A stretch of 64,000 nt of DNA from Dendrolimus kikuchii. Lineage: Eukaryota > Arthropoda > Insecta > Lepidoptera > Lasiocampidae. The notes beneath the pieces are model-generated. The model was not told where the DNA came from. It worked only from the letters and a program-made list of their open reading frames with translations, and ran no database searches. Shown here one piece after another: positions 32,658 through 42,958 of the stretch. Location: positions 25,346,935-25,410,934 of the forward strand of contig CM034389.1 in the NCBI GenBank assembly GCA_019925095.2, written 5' to 3'. The position numbers and the translations under genes were made by a program. The number at the start of each line of letters is the position of its first letter. Position 1 is the first letter of the stretch.

Positions 32658-33354
32658 GTCCCTATTTTTTCAAAGCACCTGTCTGCATGAACCTTTTCTA
32701 GTTTTACTTTTATGTAATAAGAAATAAACAGTAACACGATACCTGTATACATGCTTGTGGTACATTTTACCGAAAACTATCAGACCTCTAGATTTGCAAT
32801 TTTAAATATAAAACGCATCATAGAAACGCCAACTGTTAAAACTTGCAGATAAAGCCGTACTAGTTAAAAATAGTCCTCACGAAATCGCGCGTTTTCTCGT
32901 AATAATACTACTACATTAGTAGTATTGTTTTTAAATATAGATACAATATTATAAGACTCTAGTTCAGATATAGCAACTTTTATGTACAGCCCTAATTAAA
33001 TACATGCATTCACTGGAGTTCTAACTACTTTCAATCCAAAATTAAATATCTACTTTAACGGCAATCTCGATAAAGTTGAATTTTGCTTGTGTAGTAATTC
33101 AGTTTCATCTAAGCTGCCTTTGCGTTCCCAATACATGTTAACATATTCGATCTGAAATAGCATTACTTTTAATGTGTCTCTTCATAGCCAGGGAAAATAT
33201 CTCTTATAATATACAAACTAGGTTAAGCTAAACATTTCCCTTGCCATATTAAATAATCTAAAGTGCTTTGACGGTAAAAACTACGCTTGTGTGTGTTTTG
33301 TATGCATGTGTAGAACATTTATTCCGCGTACAACGTTGATCTGAAGAAAACTTC
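32658..33354. other. No feature seen
   Basis: AT-rich; no repeat recognised. Confidence 0.4.
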
Positions 33355-33530
33355 CCGCCACGGTTTCCCCTTGCGTCATAATATGGGGTTTTTTAAGAAG
33401 GGCATTATAAAATTTCTTAGAGGTCGGCAACGCGTTGTCGACACCCCTGGTGTTGCAAACGTCTATAGACGACGGTAACCACTTTCCATCAGGTGGTCCG
33501 TCTGCCTACTTCAGGCAATAAAAAAATGTG
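33355..33530 (+). mobile_element. Q LINE 3' end, complete
   Basis: TTCCCGCCACGGTTTCCCC, TAAGAAGGGCATTATAAAAT, GGTCGGCAACGCG, then GGTGTTGCAAACGTCTATAG, ACGGTAACCACTTTCCATCA and GGCAATAAAAAAA. The last ~90 bp are homologous to the 3' end of P. Confidence 0.8.
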
Positions 33531-33824
33531 TGTATGTTTAAGTGTGCGTAAAATGGTTTCGTTCAATTTCACACAAATTTCTTACTTTTCAACATAAAAG
33601 TAACCTATAGTCATCTCTATCAACAAAGATATTCGTAGATGATATCTTTATATATGTATTTGTATATACAGAATTTCGTAATAATCGGCTTTTTTATTTC
33701 AGTCATAAATAAGGAATAAGCTAATGTAATTATGAATATCCAAATAATACACTTTCATATTTATATTCCAGTACTGGTATGGATAAATACAATTAACGAT
33801 ATTTTTACTTGTCCTATATCGATA
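33531..33824. other. No feature seen
   Basis: AT-rich spacer. Confidence 0.3.
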
Positions 33825-34520
33825 CCTCGGGGCTCAAAGGACGTAACCGCCATTTCGGCGAAATTTACTTTTTAATGCAGCCCTACTTAATTTTTTCTCC
33901 TCTATCGATCAGTATGTGTAAAGTGTTCCAATTCACCAAAAAATTGTGTTTACGACCTCATTTTTTGTAAGAAAATAAAACATATATTTTTAGATTTTTT
34001 GTGTCGTAACAGTAACCAATGTTAATGATCATAAATGCGAGATTAGTAAACGACACTTGATTAGTTGTCCGAATTGATAAATTGATATTTTAGTTAATAA
34101 ATAAAATTGAAATTAAATAGGCAAATAAAGAAAGAAAAGAATTTCATATTTTCTCTCTTTACTTGACATTTAATCAACTGAAGAAAACAAAGCAACAGTC
34201 TACAAACTGATAGAATTAGTAGGCAAATTGGCAGTTACAGCCATCTCTGATCACACATCCATAGTTTTTTAGGGTGTAAACGTCCCAAACATGCAATTTT
34301 CCGGGGCGTATAGGAAAGCTGTTATTGTTACTTTTAAATCTATTTCAAATATAATTTAACAGTGTTTTGCATCATACAATTTTAAGACTTTTGGTAGTAG
34401 AATAGTTTATTTAGGCCAAGAATCAAAAAAGTTATGTCCGAAATAATATTATTTTATAATTTGTTTTTCGGGTCTCCTGAAAAATCGAGTTTTGGCGCTT
34501 ACGCCCTTTGAGCCCCGAGG
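33825..34520. mobile_element. MITE, 696 bp, ~28 bp terminal inverted repeats
   Basis: Left end CCTCGGGGCTCAAAGGACGT (33825 on) and right end, reverse-complemented, CCTCGGGGCTCAAAGGGCGT agree at 26 of the first 28 positions. Both ends are flanked by TATCGATA. Because that 8-mer is a palindrome it could be an 8 bp TSD (hAT-like) or part of the inverted repeat. The AT-rich interior has no ORF. Confidence 0.82.
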
Positions 34521-34599
34521 TATCGATATGGATAAATAGAATAGAGAATATGATTTATTACACAAAAGAAATATATAATTTACAGAAATTCCATACAAA

Positions 34600-34903
34600 T
34601 GTTACATAACATGTGGGCCAACTATGATGGAAACTGGTTACTGTCGCCTATGGGGGAATACACACAACAACAACAACAAAGGTGCTGCCAATGTGCTGCC
34701 GGCCTCGAAGGTGAAACTGGAACCTGGCTACTGATGCTGGAACACAACTCAAAGTTGTTATTGCGGCATCCTCTAGACCAGCGGTGGTAGCCACCCAGTC
34801 GGTTAAATGCCCTACCACCTGGCTGTGGGTTCTTTTATCGCCTATACGACAGACCGCCAGGCCGCAGGAAATTGTATTCTTTCTCCGTTCCTGAACGGAC
34901 GAA
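34600..34903 (-). mobile_element. Diverged P retroposon with CAA expansion
   Basis: The minus-strand P copy is clearly older than most: many substitutions, and a CAACAACAACAACAA run at 34662-34678. Ends ...CTCCGTTCCTGAACGGA. Confidence 0.82.
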
Positions 34904-34961
34904 AGCCTTACTACTGATAGCCATTTCTTCTAGACCATCTACTGGGCTAGAAATATAGATA

Positions 34962-36245
34962 CGAGGGCGACACTGATAGTTTTTAGAACTGGCCACTTTT
35001 AAAAAATATAATAAAAAAATAAGTTTAATTTTTGAAAATAGAACTCTTTGCTAATATTATTGAGTACTAATTTCATTCATTTGTCATTTGTTTTACGATT
35101 TGGTGGCAAATTGAAATTTGTCTGTGTCACGCCAGTATGAATTTAACGCGAGAAAATTTTCGTACTATGATTTTTTATGACTTTCGGTGTCATTTAAGTC
35201 AACAAGAATGTTATGACAGACTTCGATTGGCCTTTCACGATGAAGCCCCTTCTCGATCAACTGTTTATAACTGGTATAATGAGTTTAAACGTGGTCGCAT
35301 CAATCTCAACGATGCTCTGCGTCAGGGGACGGCCTTCTACGGCGACGACTGAAGATAACATCAGTGTTGTGCGGTGTATGATAGAGACTGATCCAAGAGT
35401 AACCTATCAGCAGATTCGGACAAGCTTAGGCATCGGTATGAGTCAAGTGCACAAAATCCTCCACAAACATTTAGCCGTTAGGAAACTTTTTGCCCTGTGG
35501 ATACCTCATTACTTGACCGAGGCCCAAAATCTCCGTCGTGTTGATTGGTGCCGTGAAATGATACAAAGATTTAACGGAGGTGACTCAAAAGCTGTGTTCG
35601 ACATACTTACGGGTGACGAAAGCTGGATTTATTGCTATGATCCGGAAACCAAAAGACAATCTGCTCAGTGGGTGTTGCCTTCCGAGGAGTTGCCAACTAA
35701 ATTGAAGAGAGGTCGAAGTGTAGGAAAAAAGATGGCCTCATTCTTCGGAAGAATCGGTCATTATGCGACAATTGTTTTAGAAGATCAAAAGTCAGTTACT
35801 GCAGAGTGGTATACTAACAAATGTTTGTTACTTGTCTTGGAAAAAGTTCGAGAGAAACGACCTCGCAGTAGGATCCTCCTTCACCACGACAACGCCTTCT
35901 CGCACACCGCCGGGCGAACGATCGACTATTTAGCATCGTCAGACGGGGAATTGCTGGGTCACCCGCAATATAGCCCCGACCTTGCGATTTTTATTTATTC
36001 CCGAAAATAAAAGAAAATCTTCAACTTAAACATTTTATGGACGCCACGGAAGCAGTGGCTGCGTTCCAGAAGGCCATCGAAGAGACCCCTAAGGACGAGT
36101 GGGCAAAATGCTTTTCTCGGTGGTTCTATCAAATGCAGCGATGTATTGATGTGAATGGAAACTATTTTGAAAAGATATAATAAAAATAATAACTTGCTAG
36201 TTTGCTCAGTTTTTGATTTTCTAAGAACTTTCAGTGTCACCCTCG
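34962..36245 (+). mobile_element. Full-length mariner (Tc1/mariner, DD34D)
   Basis: Inverted ends CGAGGGCGACACTGATAGTT (34962 on) and, reverse-complemented from 36245, CGAGGGTGACACTGAAAGTT are each flanked by TA, the duplicated target. Total length is 1284 bp, normal for mariner. It contains one transposase gene, now frameshifted. Both ends differ at only a few positions, so cross-mobilisation in trans could once have been possible. Confidence 0.95.
35137..36180 (+). pseudogene. Mariner transposase, two frameshifts
   Basis: The enzyme would cut and rejoin the element ends at TA sites in the nucleus. The start is MNLTRENFRTMIFYDF at 35137; the helix-turn-helix region includes DRLRLAFHDEAPSRSTVYNW. 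The frame shifts near 35325 in a run of G. The second frame carries VTYQQIRTSLGIGMSQVHKI, the first catalytic Asp in ILTGDESW, the second in HHDNAFSHTA and the third in HPQYSPDL. A second lesion near 35985 moves the following CDFYLFP block out of frame, and the C-terminus continues to a stop at 36180. The full span of 348 codons equals the usual mariner length, and all three Asp codons survive in the middle frame. The shifts are small, so decay is recent to moderate. It cannot make a complete protein as it stands. Confidence 0.93.
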
Positions 36246-36247
36246 TA

Positions 36248-36801
36248 TATACGTATAATAATTCACAAGACCATTAAAACGCTGCAAAACGTTAACATTC
36301 TAACTAACAGTCGATAAGTAAACATTACTAGACAAATAGCTAGAAAGCTGACTCTGAATGCCCTCGTAATTGAAATAAGGGCTCGAATGGGCCTCGTTTG
36401 TTCGGCCAAGAGTTGTCTGGCTTAACGACTGTGTTGCGTGGCTGTTGCCATTACAGTAATCTCCGCCACGATTGCTTACATTCTATAAGTCGAAAGGTTT
36501 GGGGTCGCCTTTTAGTGCGATTCATCATCACCCATGATGTAAGTAAATAATGGCCAAATACGTACTGTTTTGATATCACAGCAAAAGGAAGTATTACAGT
36601 TATTTAGTAGCATAGTTGTTCTTGTCATGTTTCGTTTTAAAGTTAATAATTCATTTTGTTATGTACCCTCTTATTTCTTAACGATACAATGGATGATTTC
36701 CTTAATTGAATAATAATTTTATATTTTTATTTATTCAGTGATTAGCGCCGGTTTTATATAGAATAAATAGTTCTCTACAATTTAACATAATTTTATGTAA
36801 C
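36248..36801. other. No feature seen
   Basis: No ORF or repeat recognised; possibly single-copy. Confidence 0.4.
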
Positions 36802-36812
36802 AATATTTATCT

Positions 36813-36970
36813 GGTGATTTCAGGAGCCTTAAGAACAGACGAGCGTGCATGACAAGAGTTATGAATGTCAAAGAAGCAATTGAGGTGTGTAAAAATAAGC
36901 CTAAATGACGCTCTGTTGTTCGTGCCTACCCCGCAAAGGAACTGGCGTGAAGTTATGTATGTATGTATGT
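36813..36970 (+). mobile_element. RTE-tail, 158 bp
   Basis: TSD AATATTTATCT, 11 bp (36802-36812, 36971-36981). Starts GGTGATTTCAGGAGCC. A TGG-to-TGA change (KPK*) breaks the frame. Confidence 0.93.
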
Positions 36971-36981
36971 AATATTTATCT

Positions 36982-37640
36982 CCAATATGTGGTAATTGCG
37001 TACAGATTATAATTCAAAATCTTTCAATTGTATATAGACGGTATTCACTACGTTTTATTTTCATGTTGGCAGACGTGATAGATTTATACTGTGTTCGGTT
37101 TATTTTATTACATGTAAAATTTTAAGTATAATATTTTATATAAAATATTATCTAAAATTTCCAAACAATAATGTATTAAATTCTTTTCATTCATAACCCT
37201 TTAATTAAAATAGTTTATCAATTATTTCAATCCGCTATCGGTTGCGCCAATTTGCTAAGTTTCTTGTACTACAAAATTGTTGGAGGGATGGCGAGGTGTT
37301 CTAAAAATGTTTGTCGAGTGTAAAAAGTCAGTGTATAAAATATGTTAAAACCGTAAGGTTCTCTGAGTATAAACGTAGTGACCAGCTGCTGTTCTTTTAT
37401 TACCATGAACCCTTCTGAGTTGTTGCAAGTATTACAGAAGGTTGGTACTGAAAATCAATCAATCAATTTATTTATTTGCTTAAAAACATGGTATATATGG
37501 GGGTTAATATAAGTTGAGTGGTGCGTCTATGTTGGTTACCCCATTGAATAGGGTAACGCACCACGAGAACCCATGGCTCAATCGCTGTGAGGGCAGTGCA
37601 AAGTAAGATGACGACTTGTTGTACTTTCGATGTATTCTCT
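36982..37640. other. No feature seen
   Basis: AT-rich, no recognisable feature. Confidence 0.4.
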
Positions 37641-37963
37641 ATCTGTGCAGGAACGGAGAAAGAATACAATTTCCTGCGGCCGGGGGGCCTGTCGTAAGAG
37701 GCGACAAAACAACCCACAGCCAGGTGGTAGGGCATTTGCCCGACTGGATGGCTACCACCCCTGGTTTAAAGTATGTCACCATAACAACCTTGAGTTGTGT
37801 TCCGGCATTGGTGACCAGGTTCCACTCTCCCTTAAGAGAGCAGCAGCGCATTTGTAGCACCTTTGGTGTTGCAAGTGTCCATAGGCGATGGTAGCCGCTT
37901 TCCATCAAGTGGGCCGTCTGCCTGTCTGCTGAACTCCTGCAATAAAAAAAAATAAAAAAAAAA
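37641..37963 (+). mobile_element. P retroposon, full-length reference copy, subfamily 1
   Basis: Structure: a 5' block in which GCAGGAA and TTCCTGC can pair, GGCCTGTCGTAAGAGGCGAC, CCACAGCCAGGTGGTAGGGC, GGTTCCACTCTCCC, then the Q-like 3' end GGTGTTGCAAGTGTCCATAG...GGGCCGTCTGCCTGTCTGC and an A-rich tail. The recurrent 5' end ATCCGTGCAGG and the A tail indicate a defined SINE-like unit of about 300 bp. GGTTCCAGTCTCC resembles a pol III B box, but no good A box is spaced before it. Its reverse strand has an 89-codon frame conserved by descent only. Confidence 0.92.
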
Positions 37964-38339
37964 TTACTTGCTTAATTGTTCTTAATTTAACTTAGACTAT
38001 ATATACAGACACCTTATCGTGTACCTGATGTGCACACCAATGTTCTAATCATTATTAAATATATTATTTACACGTGTATGAGATTGCACATTTTTGATGA
38101 TAGAGACAGATGCCCGATCTTATCGACAGCTCTAACAACGATATTTATTACCTGTATTAACTTACTTCCTTCCTAGGGTTTGACCCGCAGCGTATTGTCG
38201 GAGAAAATCTAGTATTTTTTTTATAAAAAGAACAAATTATAAAGAGTAAAAAATATTGATAATAGTTCAAAGTACACTATCGATAATTATCTGTGCATAA
38301 AACCATAACCACAAAATGACATTACAAAGTTTGAATTGA
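37964..38339. other. No feature seen
   Basis: AT-rich; nothing recognised. Confidence 0.35.
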
Positions 38340-38468
38340 ATCTATCGGTTGGCGGGGGCCTCGCTGGAGTCCCGAGCGGTCTCGCGGCCGATCGCGCCAG
38401 TCATCAATTAACCCGAATGACGGGTCGTCCGGCCGGTTTTCTGGGCGCTGGGCACCAAGACACACAGG
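38340..38468 (+). other. Candidate host exon (G+C-rich, ends in splice donor)
   Basis: A G+C-rich island (TCGGTTGGCGGGGGCCTCGC to CACCAAGACACACAG) stops abruptly at CAG|GTATGC, a good GT splice donor at 38469. One frame is open across the island and contains ATG at 38418, preceded by ACCCGA. It would give a short start, MTGRPAGFLGAGHQDTQ, running in phase to the donor. Two other frames are partly open. There is no second copy in the window and no TE signature. It could equally be a conserved non-coding element; CATCAATTAA is a homeodomain-type motif. I do not recognise the protein. Confidence 0.3.
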
Positions 38469-38469
38469 T

Positions 38470-39787
38470 ATGCACTCAGAAACTATTTTTTTTACAATTT
38501 ACTGTAAAAAAATAGTTTTACAAATATTTACTGTAATAACGACCATTCGCTTAGGTTGAGAGTTTTGTAACAGCTCGAAAAGGCACATTACACTAAATAG
38601 TTTAAATTTCCAACACAAATTTAATTGTCCATTCAAACTTGTCAATATCGTATTACCATTGTTCACTTTTATTTTAACATTTATTTTACATTTGTTGTTA
38701 TTTTTACATAGCTATACACCAACCCAAGTCCCGTCTTAATGCCGTCATTGACCGGCTATTAATATGACTGTAAGTTAAAATAGCCAGTTTTAGCAAATTC
38801 CTATAACGTATAACAAGTGTCAAAATAACATTGAACTATATTTTATACATGTGTTGTACTGTAACAACTAACCTTTTTGGTTATATATATAAAAAAATAT
38901 TATATACAATTTGGAAATTGTAAACAAACCATCGAACGCCTCCTAAAACAAACGCAAACATTAATTACATATGAAGCATGTAAGGACTCTCATTTGCAAG
39001 AACAAAATTCCGGTGAGCTCGAGCCGGGTGCTAACAACTTATGATACTCTGAACTAGTTTCTTATTTGCAAGTACAAGATTCCAGTCGGCTCGAGTCTTG
39101 AACTATCACTTCAGTACCTACTAATATATCTATCCATGTCAATTGCACAATGTGACTCTTTGAGAGTGCCGTTTTAAGGCTCCAGTTCTTAAAAGTCGCC
39201 CCTGAGTGCGGTCCTGTACTCGCGTTATTAAGCCCAGGAAAAGAGTGAGCCGCCCGTGTTGGAAAGTAAAATCGGGTTTTAAATAATGACATGACGGAAA
39301 TCGTGCTTGTACCAGTAATGCGACGAGATCGCGCTGTAATTGGGAGGGATGGAAAAAAGCCGTTACTTTTAAAATATTACGTTAATTTTGAAATTGTTCG
39401 TCTCTTTACGAAATTAACTACTAGTTTTTTTTTGGAAATTAAAGTCTGACAGGCAGTGTAGAATTTTTGAAGTGAAAACTTCTTTAGGCACGTTGGGCAC
39501 TTTTGAGATGGGGGAAAAGTTGTGAATTCGCGCGACCGTCACGCTCAGATACAAAGTGTTCACTTCTGACTTGCAGTCCTACGATTGACATTTTGGGGTA
39601 TAGTTATGAAACATCTTTTATTTATTATGAACAGATCTGAACGTTTTTTATCATTGGTTAGAAGACTAAGCTTAACCTTCGTGGTTATTTTTGTATAACC
39701 ACCTAAAATTCACTTTATATCTCACTCAAATAATAAATAAAAATTTGTCATATCTATAGCGTAGCCGATAGTTTTATTTTTTGGAAT
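38470..39787. other. Mostly unassigned; one diverged tandem repeat
   Basis: CATTTGCAAGAACAAAATTC...GAGCTCGAGCC (38991-39024) and TATTTGCAAGTACAAGATTC...GGCTCGAGTC (39063-39098) are a two-copy tandem repeat of about 72 bp period. 39130-39350 is of moderate G+C without a clear frame. No TE is recognised. Confidence 0.45.
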
Positions 39788-39995
39788 ACAGCAGACAGGC
39801 TGACGGAAAATGATTACCTGATAATGACGATGGCTATACCCTGGTCTAGAGTATTCCGCCATATCAAGCTTGAGTTGTGTTCAAGTTCCAGTCTGCTTTT
39901 AGAGAGCACTTTTATTGTTACAATTGTCCATATGTGATGGTAACCGCTTTCCATCAGTTGAGTCGTCCGCCTGTCTGCTGAACACAGACATAAAA
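39788..39995 (+). mobile_element. Old, deleted P copy
   Basis: CCTGGTCTAGAGTATTCCGCC...TTGAGTTGTGTTCAAGTTCC...GATGGTAACCGCTTTCCATC. Internal deletions and poor ends mark an ancient insertion. Confidence 0.75.
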
Positions 39996-40440
39996 AAATC
40001 TTGTAAAAAAAATACTTTTCTTTCTTTCTTTCCAAAAATAATAATAATAAATTATTCTACTGGCGTATTACATCATTATATTTACAAATATTAATCACAG
40101 GCTAGTACGGCACGTAAGTGCAATGTTCATTAGTCGTTGTTACACAACATAGCCTACTCGCAATCTACAAGACATAAATTATGTCTTGTAATCAGGAAAG
40201 CTTTCGCCACCAATAAATGTTCATGTTTCATTCTAGATACCCCAGCTAGAGCTCGGGACATGATCCTACAATGTACCATAAATTACGACGAGCACATGAG
40301 TATATTAGTGCTCTATCAACATCGATACAGTGAAGCCATGTCAAGAAGCTTATGTGGTATTTGTGGTTGGTTGGTTGCAGTGTGAAACCAATCCTAACTC
40401 TGCTGGAATAAAATCTTAAATATTATAAAATTGTAAGTAA
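39996..40440. other. No feature seen
   Basis: No gene or repeat recognised. Confidence 0.35.
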
Positions 40441-40711
40441 GTGTTTATTATCAGTCAAGTTGGTTTGAGTTCCGTTGCTGATGAGTAAATTAGATTAGGC
40501 TCCCATAGAGTAAATAATAACCATAAACAAAATTAAAACTAAATAATTAAAATGAACAAGTTGGCGGTAGGCTAAATAAAACTTGACAATACTCGTTGAC
40601 ACTTGACATCTTTGTCTTCCGTGATCACGGCCACTGAAAAGTGGCCGAAACGTTGGAATAACAAAAATCAAATAAATTACCGCGCTTAAAGCCGTTAAAA
40701 CGTAGTTTTAT
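40441..40711 (+). mobile_element. E element, 5'-truncated, arrangement B
   Basis: Starts inside the core with a short inverted scrap (TTATCAGTCAAGTTGG), then part Y, the full inner arm GTGATCACGGCC...GTGGCCGAAACGTTGG, the outer arm and the L end CGTAGTTTTATT. A possible 7 bp TSD TAAGTAA lies at 40434-40440 and 40712-40718. Confidence 0.75.
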
Positions 40712-40746
40712 TAAGTAAATTTAAGTCAATATTCTAGAAAAAATAA

Positions 40747-41067
40747 TCTTTTTATCCGTGCAGGAACGGAGAAAGAATACAATTTCTTGCGGCCTGGCGG
40801 CCTGACGTAATAGGCGACTAAACAACCCACAGCCAGGTGGTAGGGTATTTGCTCGACTGGATGGCGACCACCCCTGGTCTAGAGTATGCCGCCATAACAA
40901 CCTTGTGTTGTGTTCCGGCATTAGTGACCAGGTTCCAGTCTCCTTTAAGAGAGCAGCAGCGCATTTGTAGCACCTTTGTTGTTGCAAATGTCCATAGGCG
41001 ATGGTAATCGCTTTCCATCAAGTGGGCCGTCTGCCTGTCTGCTGAACTCCTGCAATAGAAAAAATAA
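40747..41067 (+). mobile_element. P retroposon, full-length, subfamily 2
   Basis: ATCCGTGCAGG to TCCTGCAA. A 12 bp TSD TAGAAAAAATAA (40735-40746, 41056-41067) partly overlaps the A tail. The A-rich target is typical of an L1-type endonuclease site. Confidence 0.9.
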
Positions 41068-41689
41068 AAAAAATATTTGATATTGAATAAAATCAGTAAA
41101 AGCAAAACTTATTGGTACTCGGTCGACACCTCCAATTTCGAAAGGCTTTCTAATTTGGCAGCTTAGTCTCTTTAACTTCGAATGAAGATTAAAATTAAAT
41201 ATTGTTATTGTTTTAAAATTAATCCTAAATTTTAGGATAAAACTAAATTCTAAAGTTATTCTATAGAATAAAATGGAACATGGGAAAATTAAAAATGATA
41301 GTTGCGTGAATAAAACAGTTGAATTGTTTCACTTTTGAATTTAGTGAGGTTACAATTTATTCGACTGATAACTTTTATCTGATAATTGAAAAATCGGCCC
41401 TAATTAAAATTAATTTAATTCCTTCACTACGGAAAACTTTCAATAATCAAGTAACTTCATTATTTTGTAGCAGAGTTTTATTTTTATACCACATTTTTTC
41501 TAAAATTACCGTCTACATGCAAGTCAATTTCGTCTACTTAATTAATTCTGTTAACGGAAAGGTTCTTTAAAAATTAGGTAAAGACCTACTTATGTAGGCA
41601 ATCGATGTATTTTGTCTTATCTGAAGTATGAAAACAGCCAGACAGCCCATCTGATGTAAAGTGAATACTGTCGCCTGATTGATATCGTA
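41068..41689. other. Contains Z repeat copy 1 (about 41225-41405)
   Basis: 41290-41380 is the reverse complement of sequence around the E2 insertion at 46300-46920 and shows that site without the insertion (AATTTATTCGACTGATAAC at 41356-41374). Nothing else is recognised. Confidence 0.65.
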
Positions 41690-41944
41690 TCTAATACATA
41701 AATACTAATATATAAAACTGAAGAGTTTGTTTGTTTGCTTGAACGCGCTAATCTCAGGAACTGCTGGTCTGATTTGAATTCTTTGTGTCAGATAGCCCAT
41801 TTATCGAGGAAGGCTATAGGCTATATATCACCACGCTAAGACCAATGAGAGCGGAGCACCAATGAAAAATGTTTCAAAATCGGGTTTTTTTTAACTTACT
41901 TTTTTTAAACTATTCCACATGAACGAAGTCGCTGGCAGAAGCTA
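41690..41944 (+). mobile_element. Helitron-like element, ~255 bp
   Basis: Starts A|TCTAATACATAAATAC, then AAACTGAAGAGTTTG, GAACGCGCTAATCTCAGGAA and GGCTATAGGCTATATATCAC, and ends GAAGTCGCTGGCAGAAGCTA. The terminal CTAG has decayed to CTAT. It matches a Helitron type widespread in Lepidoptera. Confidence 0.7.
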
Positions 41945-41953
41945 TTTATACAA

Positions 41954-42077
41954 TATAAAACTACGTTTTAACGGTTTTAATCGCGGTAGTTTATTTGATC
42001 TTTATTCCAACGTTTGATATCTTTGTGATCATGACTACTGAAAAGTGCTAGTCGCAAAACTTGAGAAAATACTATGA
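41954..42077 (-). mobile_element. Minimal E element (124 bp, no core)
   Basis: L end TAAAACTACGTTTTAACGG, short arm TTCCAACGTTTGATATC, a scrap of the other arm and R end CTAGTCGCAAAACTTGAG. A probable 8 bp TSD TTATACAA (41946-41953, 42078-42085) flanks it. Both ends remain with the core deleted. Confidence 0.75.
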
Positions 42078-42085
42078 TTATACAA

Positions 42086-42540
42086 ACTAATTTCATCTCT
42101 CGCTCTCCGAATGAAATGAGTTCATTTCTTTGACTGCCCATTATTGAGCCACTATTTATAATTACCAATCATTCCTTCAAACACCTTATAAACTACAGAT
42201 ACTCAGAAAACATCCTTATTCACAAAGGAGCAGAGTTCAAAATTGCTTAAAAATACTACAACTTAACCTGACGTTGACTAAACAAAACAGTGTGAATACA
42301 TAACGCAAACGCAGCTCTTGGGATATGTAATGATGTTTGATTAAGTTACGTGAAATGTCTTGAGGAGGTAAAATAAACTAGTTGTAGTACGCTTGTGTAA
42401 CGCGGTTAACATAGTAGGTACTAAACAGGCAACGAGTTTAGGATCTAGCAAGTATTTAAAATCTTTAGAAATACGTGAAGTTTTCAGTCCTGTATGAATC
42501 TAAGAATTTCAGGCAACAAAAAATACCTTACGCAAGCAAC
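42086..42540. other. No feature seen
   Basis: AT-rich; nothing recognised. Confidence 0.35.
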
Positions 42541-42853
42541 CTTTTTTTTTATTGTAGGAGATCAGCAGACAGGCAGATGACCCACTTGATGGAAAGCGGT
42601 TACCATCGCCTATGGACATTTGCAACACCAAAGTTGCTACAAATGCGCTGCTGCTCTCTTAAGGGAGACTTGAACCTGGTCACTAATGCCGGAACACAAC
42701 TCAAGGTTGTAATGGCGACATACTTTAGACCAGGAGTGGTAGCCATCCAGTCGGGCAAATGCCTTACCACCTGGCTGTGGGTTGTTAAGTCGCCTCTTAC
42801 GACAGGTCGCCCGGCCGCAGGAAATTGTATTCTTTCTCCGTTCCTGCACGGAT
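42541..42853 (-). mobile_element. P retroposon, full-length, subfamily 1
   Basis: Minus strand ATCCGTGCAGGAACGG (42853) to CCTACAATAAAAAAAAAA (42542). Confidence 0.92.
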
Positions 42854-42958
42854 TTTTACAGTTTACCATCGTATGCTCTCGGAAAATGTATTAAGCCCTA
42901 GAAATTTTGTCTTAACATTATTCAGAAAAAAAGTTTGTGAAGTGGAGAAAAAGATGTT

